Assembly: GCF_006547145.1 (NCBI RefSeq) | Contig: NZ_CP041244.1 | Coordinates: forward strand, 2,480,001-2,544,000 | Source: Actinomadura sp. WMMA1423 | GTDB lineage: Bacteria > Actinomycetota > Actinomycetes > Streptosporangiales > Streptosporangiaceae | Length of the DNA stretch: 64,000 nucleotides | Reading direction: 5' to 3' | Part shown: positions 9,621-17,363 of the stretch, in pieces | How the letters are laid out: every line of letters begins with the position of its first letter | Numbering within the stretch: position 1 is the first letter of the stretch | Translations under genes and position numbers: made by a program | The notes under the pieces: generated by a model | The model's input: the letters and a program-made list of their open reading frames with translations, nothing else | Database searches by the model: none | Told to the model about the DNA's origin: nothing

Positions 9621-10664
9621 CTAGGGCATGCCCGGCTTCTGGAGTTCCTTGCGGTAGATCCAGTACAGCATCCGCTGGCCGGGGCGCTCGGTGATGCCCC
9701 AGATGCGGTCGCCTCCCGAGTACGGGTCGAACGCCAGGGACTCACCGCCGATCGGCCCCACCACGTGGAACGGGGCGTTGCCGTCGCCGTCGCGGTCGCT
9801 GTAGATGCCGCCGGGCGAGCCGCCGTTGGACGTGCCGTAGTAGAGGGTATCGCCCGTCCCGCCGTGGTACCCGGCGGCTCCCTGGACGTGGGTCAGGTTC
9901 GTCCCGAACACGGTCGTGGAGGTCACCCGTCCGGACGCGTCGGCCTTCAGCGAACCGTCGGCGTTGAGGGGCCAGCGCACCACGCGCATCGGCTTGGCCG
10001 ACGACACCCCGCCCTCGGTCTTGTACTCCGCGCTGAGCAGGCTCGCGGGCGAGGTCGTCGGGTCGTAGGTGACGGTGCTGAAGCACAGGTCCTTGTTCCT
10101 GGCGGACGGGACCACGTCCCAGGCCGGGCAGGCCCCGGCGTTCTCGGGCCGGAACATGCCCGTCTGGAACAGCGCGTACTTCTCGTTGTGGGCGTAGAAC
10201 CTGCCGTCGTCGCCCACGCCCAGGATGTTCTGGCCCGTCGCCACGCGGTAGGTGCGCCGTACGTCGTACACGCGCAGGCCAGAGGTGTCGGCCGTGTAGA
10301 GGAAGTTCCCGGCCAGCGCGACGCCGCCCTGGTGCTGCTTGGCCTCGTCGACCCCCTTGGCGGCCACGGCGCCGGCCGGGGAGTTGGCGGGCGAGACCTC
10401 CTGGAAGGAGAGCTTCCCGGCGGCGGTCACCGTGGGGACGGCCAGCGTGACCGGCTGGTAGGCGCCCTTGGCGTCCACCTTGGGGCGGGCTCCCACCGTG
10501 ACCCGCGATCCGTCCGTCACCCAGTCGGTCCCGGACTTGTGCCGGTGGTACCAGCTGAGGACCACACCGTCGAGCTGCGCCGTCCGGCTGATGGCCACCC
10601 CCTGGGGGATCCAGTACTGGCTGCTCTTGTCCCCGTTGTCGAAGCACCATGCGCCGAGCGTCAC
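9621..10664 (-). CDS. Extracellular-type propeller-like protein with a damaged or shifted N-terminus
   Basis: The open frame from GTG 10664 encodes 347 residues (MTLGAWCFDNGDKSSQYWI onward) with repeated Gly/Asp-rich beta segments and a C-terminal region (HVQGAAGYHGGTGDTLYYGT) typical of secreted propeller-like proteins. The same frame continues upstream without a start codon, encoding a short tandem repeat (PQKDAV, PREDAV, PQKDLA) and LTWKSGCGAN, which looks like the normal start of a mature domain. A well-placed AAAGGA plus ATG at 10810 begins MSTRRR in a different frame and meets a stop. No hydrophobic signal core is present in either frame. The gene may be a pseudogene that lost its signal peptide, or may contain a frameshift. 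Function unknown. Confidence 0.6.
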   Translation of the reverse strand: MTLGAWCFDNGDKSSQYWIPQGVAISRTAQLDGVVLSWYHRHKSGTDWVTDGSRVTVGARPKVDAKGAYQPVTLAVPTVTAAGKLSFQEVSPANSPAGAVAAKGVDEAKQHQGGVALAGNFLYTADTSGLRVYDVRRTYRVATGQNILGVGDDGRFYAHNEKYALFQTGMFRPENAGACPAWDVVPSARNKDLCFSTVTYDPTTSPASLLSAEYKTEGGVSSAKPMRVVRWPLNADGSLKADASGRVTSTTVFGTNLTHVQGAAGYHGGTGDTLYYGTSNGGSPGGIYSDRDGDGNAPFHVVGPIGGESLAFDPYSGGDRIWGITERPGQRMLYWIYRKELQKPGMP

Positions 10665-11039
10665 CTTCGCGTCGACGGCCTTGACCGCGTCGTTGGCGCC
10701 GCAGCCGCTTTTCCAGGTGAGACCGTTCGCGGCGCCCGCCGCGGCGGCGGCGAGATCCTTCTGCGGGACGGCGTCTTCGCGCGGGACGGCGTCCTTCTGC
10801 GGGTGGACATGGAGTCCTTTCCGTGGGAGCGGGCAGAAAGTAGGACAGAACGGAGATGCTAGACATCAGATGATCATCTGTCCGAGCGTTGCGGAAGGTG
10901 CCTGATTCCGGCCCGCCGACCCTCGGCCCCGCGCGGGGCGTGGCGCACGTCACTTTGCGATTCGTTTCCCACCTCGGGGGAATGTCATAGCCGGGCCGTA
11001 GGTTGCGCAATGCGGGCGAGCTTGCGAGGTGACCGGGAC
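10665..11039. other. Intergenic region with broken 5' end of the minus-strand gene
   Basis: Positions 10665-10810 hold the out-of-frame remnant described for the neighbouring gene, including an 18-base repeat unit present three times. Positions 10811-11039 should carry divergent promoters. The last bases before 11040 contain GAGGT, the ribosome-binding site of the membrane protein gene. I see no other gene here. Confidence 0.5.
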
Positions 11040-12254
11040 ATGTACGAGACAGTCACGGCACCGGTCCGTCCCCCGGCCGAAGCCGATCCCGAAACCGACG
11101 CGTTCCCCCTCAGGGAGGAGCCGGACGAGCACGCCCGGCGGCGCCCCTGGTGGCGGCGCAGGGCGGGCCTGATCACCCAGTGGGCGCTCGTCCTCGGCGC
11201 CCTCGCCGCGCTCCCCCTCTACCGCGACGAACTCCCCGACCTCGGCTCCATCTGGACCGCCGTCTCGCACGCCGATCCGGGCTGGCTGACCATGGTCGTG
11301 CTGGCCGTGGCCGGCTCGATGGGCGCGTTCGCGCGGCTCCAGCGCCGGCTGCTGCGCGTCGGCGGGCTCCGGATGCCGCTGCGCCGCGCGTTCGCGATCA
11401 CCTACGCGGGCAACGCCCTGTCCACGACGCTGCCGGCGGGCCCGGCGGTGAGCGTCGTCTACACGTTCCGGCAGTTCCGCCGCGCCGGCGCCTCCGCGCA
11501 GCTCGCGACCGCGGTGATCCTGGCCGGGGGCGTGATCACCACGTCGGCCTACTCCGTGATCGGCCTCCTGGCGCTGATGGTCGACCCGCACGCCCGCGGG
11601 ATAGCGCTGCTCGCCCTCACCGTCCCGGTGGTCCTGGCCGCCCTGCTGGTGCCCGCGCTGCGGTGGCGCCCGCTGCGCGCCCTGCTCACGGCGCCCCTGC
11701 GCCGCGCGTACCGGGCCGCGCTCGCCCACCCCGGGATCGCCCCGTACGCCGAGCGGCTGGCCGGTGTCCGCGACATCCTCCGCCCGACCCTGCGCGACTG
11801 GGCCGCGCTCATCGCGCTGGCCCTGCTGAACTGGGTGTTCGACATCCTGGCACTGCTCTCGGCGGCGCACGCGGTCGGCATCCAGGTCGCCCCGAACGGC
11901 GTCGCCCTCACCTACTTCGCCGCACAGGCGGCGGGCAGCCTGCTCCCGCTGCTGCCCGGCGGCCTCGGCGCCATCGAGGGCAGCATGGCCGCCTCCCTGG
12001 TCGCGTTCGGCGCGACGCTGTCGCCCGCCGCCGCGGCCGTCGGCCTCTACCGGCTCGTCTCCTACTGGGCCGTCATCGCGGTCGGCTGGATCGCCTGGGT
12101 CGGGCTGCACGAGGGGCCCCGCCTCCCGGCCCGCGCCAAGTCCCTCCTGTCCGGGACCTGGCGCCTGATCATGGAGGGCATGTCCGCGGTCGCGTTCCTC
12201 ACCCCCTACTCCGCCGTTCCGGCCCAGGCCCCCGCCGAGGCGCCGCGCCCGTAG
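11040..12254 (+). CDS. Lysylphosphatidylglycerol synthase-type integral membrane protein (flippase-like)
   Basis: A 404-residue polytopic membrane protein of the LPG_synthase_TM/UPF0104 type. After a soluble charged N-terminus (residues 1-45) come about eight hydrophobic segments, with family features such as FAITYAGNALSTTLPAGPA and AAQAAGSLLPLLPGGLGAIE. These match the flippase half of MprF-like proteins; stand-alone versions are thought to move lipids across the membrane. ATG 11040 is chosen because GAGGT lies 8-9 bases upstream; the alternative at 11010 has none. No aminoacyl-transferase domain is fused here. A DUF2156 protein, the other half of MprF-like systems, is encoded 20 kb away (31790-33487). 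Confidence 0.85.
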   Translation: MYETVTAPVRPPAEADPETDAFPLREEPDEHARRRPWWRRRAGLITQWALVLGALAALPLYRDELPDLGSIWTAVSHADPGWLTMVVLAVAGSMGAFARLQRRLLRVGGLRMPLRRAFAITYAGNALSTTLPAGPAVSVVYTFRQFRRAGASAQLATAVILAGGVITTSAYSVIGLLALMVDPHARGIALLALTVPVVLAALLVPALRWRPLRALLTAPLRRAYRAALAHPGIAPYAERLAGVRDILRPTLRDWAALIALALLNWVFDILALLSAAHAVGIQVAPNGVALTYFAAQAAGSLLPLLPGGLGAIEGSMAASLVAFGATLSPAAAAVGLYRLVSYWAVIAVGWIAWVGLHEGPRLPARAKSLLSGTWRLIMEGMSAVAFLTPYSAVPAQAPAEAPRP

Positions 12255-12433
12255 CCTCCGGTTCCCGCGCCCCCGCTCGCCCGCCCGGTCTCCCGCACGT
12301 CCTCAGGTCCGGCCCCCGTCCGGCGACCGACGCCCGCGCGGGACCTTCGACCGAGATCGCCTTCCGGGGGAATCAGCGCCCCGCGGCGGGGGCTTTAGTG
12401 GGCGTCGACGTACCCGCCACGGAACGGACCCCC

Positions 12434-12979
12434 ATGCACGGATCGCCCGACCGCTCGTCCTGCCCCTCGGCGACCGGCCCCGACCCGGCCGCCTTCCGCT
12501 CGGTGCTGGGCAGGTTCGCGACCGGCGTGGTCGCCGTCACCGCCCTCGACCCCGCCTCGGGGCTCCCCGCGGGCCTGGCCGCGAACTCCTTCACGTCCGT
12601 CTCCCTCGACCCGCCGCTCGTGGCGTTCTGCGTCGCGCACACCAGCACGACGTGGCCGATCATGCACACGGCCGACCGCTTCTGCGTCAACATCCTCGCC
12701 GCGCCCCAACCGGACGTCTCCGAGCGGCTCGCCTTCGGGCGCGGCCCCGAGAAGTTCTCCGGCGTCGGCTGGACGCGCGGCCCGGGCGGCGCTCCCCTGA
12801 TCGACGGTGCCCTGGCGTGGATCGAGTGCTCGGTCGAGCAGGAGCACGTCGCGGGCGACCACCTGATCGTCGTCGCCCGCGTCCACGACCTCGCGGAGCA
12901 CCACGACGGCGAACCCCTGGTCTTCTACCGCGGCGGCTACGGCGCCTTCACGCGCTTCACACCGTCTCGGGGGCTCTGA
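12434..12979 (+). CDS. Flavin reductase-like domain protein
   Basis: A 181-residue protein of the FMN-binding split-barrel flavin reductase family, which supplies reduced flavin to monooxygenases or acts as an NAD(P)H:flavin oxidoreductase. Typical features: FATGVVAVTALD near residue 30, GLAANSFTSVSLDPPLVAF (the flavin-binding segment), and the C-terminal HHDGEPLVFYRGGYGAF. ATG 12434 gives the usual length; a GTG 36 bases upstream is possible. It overlaps the ROK regulator gene tail-to-tail by 23 bases. No partner monooxygenase is adjacent. Confidence 0.88.
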   Translation: MHGSPDRSSCPSATGPDPAAFRSVLGRFATGVVAVTALDPASGLPAGLAANSFTSVSLDPPLVAFCVAHTSTTWPIMHTADRFCVNILAAPQPDVSERLAFGRGPEKFSGVGWTRGPGGAPLIDGALAWIECSVEQEHVAGDHLIVVARVHDLAEHHDGEPLVFYRGGYGAFTRFTPSRGL

Positions 12980-14180
12980 GGCGGGCCAGCACCTGGACCG
13001 GGTCGGCCAGGACCTCGGCGAAGGCGAACTCGGCCGCGCCCACGAGGGTGGTGTCGTCGCCCAGGGCGGCGGTGCGGAGCTTGACCTTCTCGCGGGGGGC
13101 GGCGAGGGCGCCGGTCGCGAGGACGCTGCGGATCTGGGCGGCGGCGCCCAGGTAGATGTCGCGGAGCGTGCCGCCGAAGACGACCAGGCCCGGGTTGAAG
13201 ACGTTGACCAGGTTCGCGACGCCGAGGCCGAGCCAGGTGCCGACGCGGTGCAGCGCCTCGCGGGCCGTGATGTCGCCCGCGTCGGCGGCGGCGACGACGT
13301 CGCGGACCGCGTCGCGCCCGGTCCGGCCGGGGACCTCCTCCCGGCCGGCGAGGTCCAGCAGCGTCCGCTCCCCCACCTCGGCCTCCAGGCAGCCCTTCGA
13401 GCCGCAGGCGCAGGGCCGCCCGCCGGGGTTGACGACCATGTGCCCGATCTCGCCGCCGAACCCCTCGTCGCCGCCGAGCAGCCGGCCGTGCGCGATGATG
13501 CCGCCGCCGACCCCGACGTCGCCGTGCAGGTAGATGAGGTTGTCGCAGTTCATCCCCGCGCCGCGCTCGTGCTCGGCGAGGGCGCCGAGGTTGGCGTCGT
13601 TGCACACCGAGACGGGGATGCCGAGGCCGAGGCGGCGCGAGAGCGCGTCGCCGAGCCGCAGGTCGCCCACGTCCAGGTTCGGGCCGAACATGATCATGTC
13701 GTCGGAGCGGCGGACGGTGCCGGGGAAGCCGAGCGCCGCGCCGACGCAGACGGCGTCGCGCTCGGCCTTGCGGACCAGGGAGCGCGCACCGGCCACGAGC
13801 GCGCCGACCATGTCGGCCGGGTCGGCGTCGCGGGCGCGGACCCCTTCCCGGCGGTCCAGCACGACGCCGCCGAGGCCGACGCGGGCGACGACGAGCCGGT
13901 CGACGCCGAGCTCGAACGCCAGCACGTACACGCGGGTGGACTCGGGCCGCACCACGAGCGAGGGGCGCCCGGCGCGCCGCCCCGGCCCGCGCGGCAGCTC
14001 CTCGCGCACCAGTCCGGCGGCGGTGAGGTCGGAGGTCAGCGCCATGATCGTGCTGCGGTTGAGGCCGAGGGACTCGGCGAGCACGGCCCGGGACGCGGGG
14101 CCCCGCAGGTGCACGAAGCGCAGCAGTGTCCCGAGGTTGTGGCGCCGGACGTCCTCCTGTGACGGGCCCGCCTTCATCAT
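12957..14180 (-). CDS. ROK-family transcriptional regulator of the sugar importer operon
   Basis: A 407-residue ROK repressor: N-terminal winged helix (VRRHNLGTLLRFVHLRGP, then SRAVLAESLGLNRSTIM) and a C-terminal sugar-kinase-like domain with GGGIIAHGRLLGGDEGFGGE, the Zn-binding cluster GRPCACGSKGCLE, and a full-length fold. ROK repressors such as XylR bind sugars and control sugar uptake genes. ATG 14180 overlaps the stop of the upstream ATPase gene (ATGA), so it is translated as the last gene of the ABC operon. Autoregulation of the whole operon is likely. The inducer cannot be read from sequence; xylose is the best guess because of the XylF-like binding protein. Confidence 0.92.
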   Translation of the reverse strand: MMKAGPSQEDVRRHNLGTLLRFVHLRGPASRAVLAESLGLNRSTIMALTSDLTAAGLVREELPRGPGRRAGRPSLVVRPESTRVYVLAFELGVDRLVVARVGLGGVVLDRREGVRARDADPADMVGALVAGARSLVRKAERDAVCVGAALGFPGTVRRSDDMIMFGPNLDVGDLRLGDALSRRLGLGIPVSVCNDANLGALAEHERGAGMNCDNLIYLHGDVGVGGGIIAHGRLLGGDEGFGGEIGHMVVNPGGRPCACGSKGCLEAEVGERTLLDLAGREEVPGRTGRDAVRDVVAAADAGDITAREALHRVGTWLGLGVANLVNVFNPGLVVFGGTLRDIYLGAAAQIRSVLATGALAAPREKVKLRTAALGDDTTLVGAAEFAFAEVLADPVQVLARLRAPETV

Positions 14181-14935
14181 CGGCGCAGCCCCAGCTCTCC
14201 GCTGGTCCCGGAGGTGATCAGCTCGACGACCTCCCGGTGGGTGACGTCGGCGGTGCGGACCTGGGCGACCATCCGGCCGAGGTAGAGGGCGGCGATCCGG
14301 TCGGAGACCGCGAACACGTCGTTCATGTTGTGCGAGATCAGCACGACGGCGAGGCCCTTGTCGGCGAGCCGGCGGACCATCTCCAGCACCTGCTGCGTCT
14401 GCGCGACGCCGAGCGCGGCGGCGGGCTCGTCCAGCACCACGAGCTTGCTCTCCCAGAGCACGGCGCGGGCGATGGCGACGGTCTGCCGCTGCCCGCCCGA
14501 CAGGTTCGAGACCCGCTGCCGGACCGAGCCCATCGTGCGGACGGCGAGGTCCGACAGCGTCGAGCGCGCCATCTCCTCCATGTAGGTCTCGTCCAGGGCG
14601 AGCCCGCGGCGCTCCTCGCGGCCGAGGAACAGGTTCTGGACGATGTCGAGGTTCTCGCACAGCGCGAGGTCCTGGTGGACGATCTCGATGCCGAGGCGGC
14701 CGGCGTCGCGAGGGGAGCCGATCCGCACCGGCGTGCCCTCGAAGCGGTACTCGCCCTTGTCGAAGGGGTGGATGCCGCCGATGCACCGCACCAGGGTGGT
14801 CTTGCCCGCGCCGTTGTCGCCGACGAGCGCGGTGACCTCACCTGGATAGGCGGAGAACGCGACGTCCTGCAGCACCTTCACCGAGCCGAAACTCTTGTCG
14901 ATGCCGCGCAGGTCCAGAACAGGCGTCACTGACAT
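14177..14935 (-). CDS. Second sugar ABC-transporter ATPase (single domain)
   Basis: A 252-residue ABC ATPase: Walker A GDNGAGKTT, signature LSGGQRQTVAIA, Walker B VVLDEPAAALG, switch ISHN. It is a single-domain version, whereas RbsA/XylG-type proteins normally fuse two domains. It is closely similar along its length to the other ATPase of this operon (16458-17243), both ending in an LITxGxSGxLGL segment. In the Walker B neighbourhood the usual Thr is Ala (DEPAAA versus DEPTAA). ATG 14935 (MSVTPVLDLRGIDKSFG) is preceded by GGGAG. It is separated from the permease by 227 bases containing a strong hairpin. It may pair with the first ATPase. Confidence 0.93.
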   Translation of the reverse strand: MSVTPVLDLRGIDKSFGSVKVLQDVAFSAYPGEVTALVGDNGAGKTTLVRCIGGIHPFDKGEYRFEGTPVRIGSPRDAGRLGIEIVHQDLALCENLDIVQNLFLGREERRGLALDETYMEEMARSTLSDLAVRTMGSVRQRVSNLSGGQRQTVAIARAVLWESKLVVLDEPAAALGVAQTQQVLEMVRRLADKGLAVVLISHNMNDVFAVSDRIAALYLGRMVAQVRTADVTHREVVELITSGTSGELGLRR

Positions 14936-15069
14936 GCCGAGGGGCTCCCACCGTGCCACGCCGCCGCCGCGCGCCAGGCGGTCGTGGTCAGTGAGCGTAG
15001 CAGTCGGATTCTCCTGCGGGGCACCGTCGGAAGGCCTGTCCCGACCGTCCTGACGGCCACGCGGGAAGG

Positions 15070-15105
15070 CCCGGGAGCCGGTGGGGCGGACCACCGGCTC
15101 CCGGG
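15070..15105. terminator. 15-bp perfect hairpin between permease and second ATPase genes
   Basis: CCCGGGAGCCGGTGG pairs perfectly with CCACCGGCTCCCGGG around a 6-base loop (GGCGGA). It lies after the permease stop and before the second ATPase on the minus strand. It could terminate or attenuate transcription, or stabilise the upstream mRNA. Confidence 0.65.
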
Positions 15106-15118
15106 CGCTTCCGGCCGC

Positions 15119-15167
15119 GCTCACGGGGTCACCGTGCTCACGGGGTCACCGCGTCCACGGGGTCATC
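15119..15167. repeat. Short tandem repeat at the permease stop codon
   Basis: Three consecutive copies of a 15-17 base unit (GCTCACGGGGTCACCGT, GCTCACGGGGTCACCGC, GTCCACGGGGTCATC). The third copy contains the permease stop codon on the minus strand. This looks like local slippage duplication just upstream of the hairpin; no function is evident. Confidence 0.75.
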
Positions 15168-16446
15168 TCCCCGCACTGGACCGGCGGCGCCTGGCCAGGG
15201 CGTCGATGCTCGCGGCGAACAGCAGCACGACTCCCGTGATGAGGTAGCTGAGGTAGGCCTTGGTGCCGAGCAGCCCCAGCCCGTTCTCGATGAGCGCGAT
15301 GACGAGGCCGCCGAGCACGGCGTCGCGTGCCTTGCCGCGCCCGCCGAACAGGCTCGTCCCGCCGATGACCGCCGCGCCCACCGCGTACAGCAGCGTGTTG
15401 CCGCCGCCCGAGTTGGTGGCGACGGAACTGAGGCGGGAGGCCGCCACGATGCCGCTGACCGCCGCCAGCGCGGAGGCGATCATGAACACGGAGATCTTGA
15501 TGCGGGTGACGTTGATGCCGGCCCGGCGGGCCGCCTCGGCGTTGCCGCCCACCGCGTAGATGTGCCGGCCGTAGCCGGTGCGGCCGAGCACGAACGTGCA
15601 GAGCACGAGCAGGGCGCCGACGAGCAGCACCCCCCACGGGATCCCGCCGAGGGTGATCAGCGGGCTGGGAGCGCGGTCCAGGCTCAGCACGTAGGTGCTG
15701 ATCAGCAGCGCGGCCGCGACGACGGCGCACTGGGCCGCCACGAGGCCCAGCGGCTTGGAGTGCAGGTTGCGGAGCTTCTGACGGCGCCAGCGCAGCAGCA
15801 GCGTCGCGGTGTAGCCGGCGACGCAGGCGAGGGCGAGCACCCAGCCGAGCCAGATCGGCATGTTCTTGTTGGCGAGCGCCACGACGAAGTCGTCGCGGAC
15901 GGGGACCGTCCCGCCGTCGCCGATGAGCCACAGGGTGATGCCCTGGAGGCCGAGGAAGAACGCCAGTGTCACCACGAACGATGGGATTCGCAGGAACGCG
16001 ACGAGCCAGCCGATCACGGTGCCGATGACGACGCCGACCACCACGGCGGCGAGCACCGCGACGTACCAGGACTGTCCGGAGTCGACCATCAGCTTGGCCA
16101 TCACGGCCGCGCAGACACCGCTGGCCACACCGGCCGACAGGTCGATCTCGCCCAGCAGCAGGACGAACACGAGGCCCATGGCGAGGATCGTGATGGGCAG
16201 CGCCTGCGTCGCCAGGTTCGCGATGTTGCCCTTGCTGAGGAACGTGTCGGGCTTCAGCGCCGTGAACAGCGCGACCAGGCCGATCAGGCCGAGGATCGCG
16301 GGGAGCGCACCCAGCTCACCGGCCTTGACCTTGTGCCAGTAGTCCAGCAGCGCGGAGTTCAGGTCATGCTTGCGCCGGTCGTTGGAGAAGTCCGAGTCCG
16401 CAAGCTTGATGGCGGACTCTTTGCCCTTGGGAATGTCGGTGGCCAC
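15163..16446 (-). CDS. Sugar ABC-transporter permease (XylH/RbsC type)
   Basis: A 427-residue permease of the ribose/xylose branch (BPD_transp_2). A 45-residue cytosolic N-terminus is followed by about ten to twelve hydrophobic segments. Family marks are LLGEIDLSAGVASGVCA (the EIDLS motif) and the cytoplasmic-loop motif GRHIYAVGGNAEAARRAGIN, which contacts the ATPase. A single permease of this kind forms a homodimer. It follows the first ATPase by 11 bases, so the two are co-translated. The length is greater than RbsC (about 320), as is typical of XylH-type permeases with extra segments. Confidence 0.93.
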   Translation of the reverse strand: MATDIPKGKESAIKLADSDFSNDRRKHDLNSALLDYWHKVKAGELGALPAILGLIGLVALFTALKPDTFLSKGNIANLATQALPITILAMGLVFVLLLGEIDLSAGVASGVCAAVMAKLMVDSGQSWYVAVLAAVVVGVVIGTVIGWLVAFLRIPSFVVTLAFFLGLQGITLWLIGDGGTVPVRDDFVVALANKNMPIWLGWVLALACVAGYTATLLLRWRRQKLRNLHSKPLGLVAAQCAVVAAALLISTYVLSLDRAPSPLITLGGIPWGVLLVGALLVLCTFVLGRTGYGRHIYAVGGNAEAARRAGINVTRIKISVFMIASALAAVSGIVAASRLSSVATNSGGGNTLLYAVGAAVIGGTSLFGGRGKARDAVLGGLVIALIENGLGLLGTKAYLSYLITGVVLLFAASIDALARRRRSSAGR

Positions 16447-16457
16447 CTTGGCCCCCC

Positions 16458-17243
16458 TCAGATGCTCTCGGCGGCGGTCTGCGGCGCGAGGCCGAGATCA
16501 CCGGAACGGCCGGCGGTGATGAGCTCCACGACCTGGCCGTGGGTCACCTCGGAGGTCGCGACGTCCGCGGCGACCCGGCCGAGGTAGAGGGCCGAGACGC
16601 GGTCGGCCACCTCGAACACGTCGTTCATGTTGTGCGAGATGAGCACGACGGCGTGCCCGGTGTCGGCGAGGCGCCGGACGAGGTCGAGGACCTGCCGGGT
16701 CTGGGCGACGCCGAGCGCGGCCGTGGGCTCGTCCAGGATCACGACCTTGGACTCCCACAGCGCCGCCTTGGCGATGGCGACCGTCTGGCGCTGCCCGCCG
16801 GACAGGCTCGCCACCTGCTGGCGGACGGACTTGACGGTGCGGACCGAGAGCCGGGCGAGGGTCTCGCGGGCCGCCTCCTCCATGGACGGCTCGTCCAGCA
16901 CGATGCCCTTGCGCCGCTCGCGGCCGAGGAACATGTTCTGCACGATGTCGAGGTTGTCGGCCAGGGCGAGGTCCTGGTAGACGACCTCGATGCCGAGCGC
17001 GGAGGCGGTGCGGGGGCCGTCGATCGAGACGGGCTTGCCCTCGAACTCGATCTGCCCCGAGTCGATGGGGTGGATTCCGGCGATGCACTTGATCAGAGTC
17101 GACTTGCCGGCGCCGTTGTCGCCGACGAGCGCCATCACCTCGCCCAGGCGCACGGAGAAGTCCACGTCGTGCAGGACATGGACGGGGCCGAAGCTCTTGT
17201 TGAGCCCGGTCAGGCGGAGGACGGGGTCTCCTTTTTCAGCCAC
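16458..17243 (-). CDS. Sugar ABC-transporter ATPase (single domain)
   Basis: A 261-residue single-domain ATPase with Walker A GDNGAGKST, signature LSGGQRQTVAIA, Walker B VILDEPTAALG and the switch His in LISHNMNDVF. Start GTG 17243 (VAEKGDPVLRLTGLNKSFG) has an AAGGA ribosome-binding site; the longer frame to 17345 runs into the upstream hairpin and is rejected. It energises sugar uptake with the permease 11 bases downstream and the binding lipoprotein upstream. It is strongly similar to the second ATPase at 14177-14935, which suggests a duplication. Confidence 0.94.
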   Translation of the reverse strand: MAEKGDPVLRLTGLNKSFGPVHVLHDVDFSVRLGEVMALVGDNGAGKSTLIKCIAGIHPIDSGQIEFEGKPVSIDGPRTASALGIEVVYQDLALADNLDIVQNMFLGRERRKGIVLDEPSMEEAARETLARLSVRTVKSVRQQVASLSGGQRQTVAIAKAALWESKVVILDEPTAALGVAQTRQVLDLVRRLADTGHAVVLISHNMNDVFEVADRVSALYLGRVAADVATSEVTHGQVVELITAGRSGDLGLAPQTAAESI

Positions 17244-17276
17244 GAGTTTCCTTCCAGAGGTTCGGGCGACTTGACC

Positions 17277-17345
17277 GTGGCGGGCCCCTTGGCGTCCCGA
17301 TATTCCGGGAGGCCGGGACGCCCTCAGCGGGGAGGGGCCCGCCAC
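17277..17345. terminator. Nested hairpin between binding-protein and ATPase genes
   Basis: Outer 12-bp stem GTGGCGGGCCCC / GGGGCCCGCCAC (17277-17288 with 17334-17345) enclosing an inner 9-bp stem GGCGTCCCG / CGGGACGCC (17291-17299 with 17314-17322). It sits directly after the binding-protein stop codon. Such hairpins in ABC operons often stabilise the binding-protein mRNA or attenuate downstream transcription, giving excess binding protein; that role here is inferred. Confidence 0.65.
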
Positions 17346-17363
17346 GGAGTCAGGGTCGGGGTC

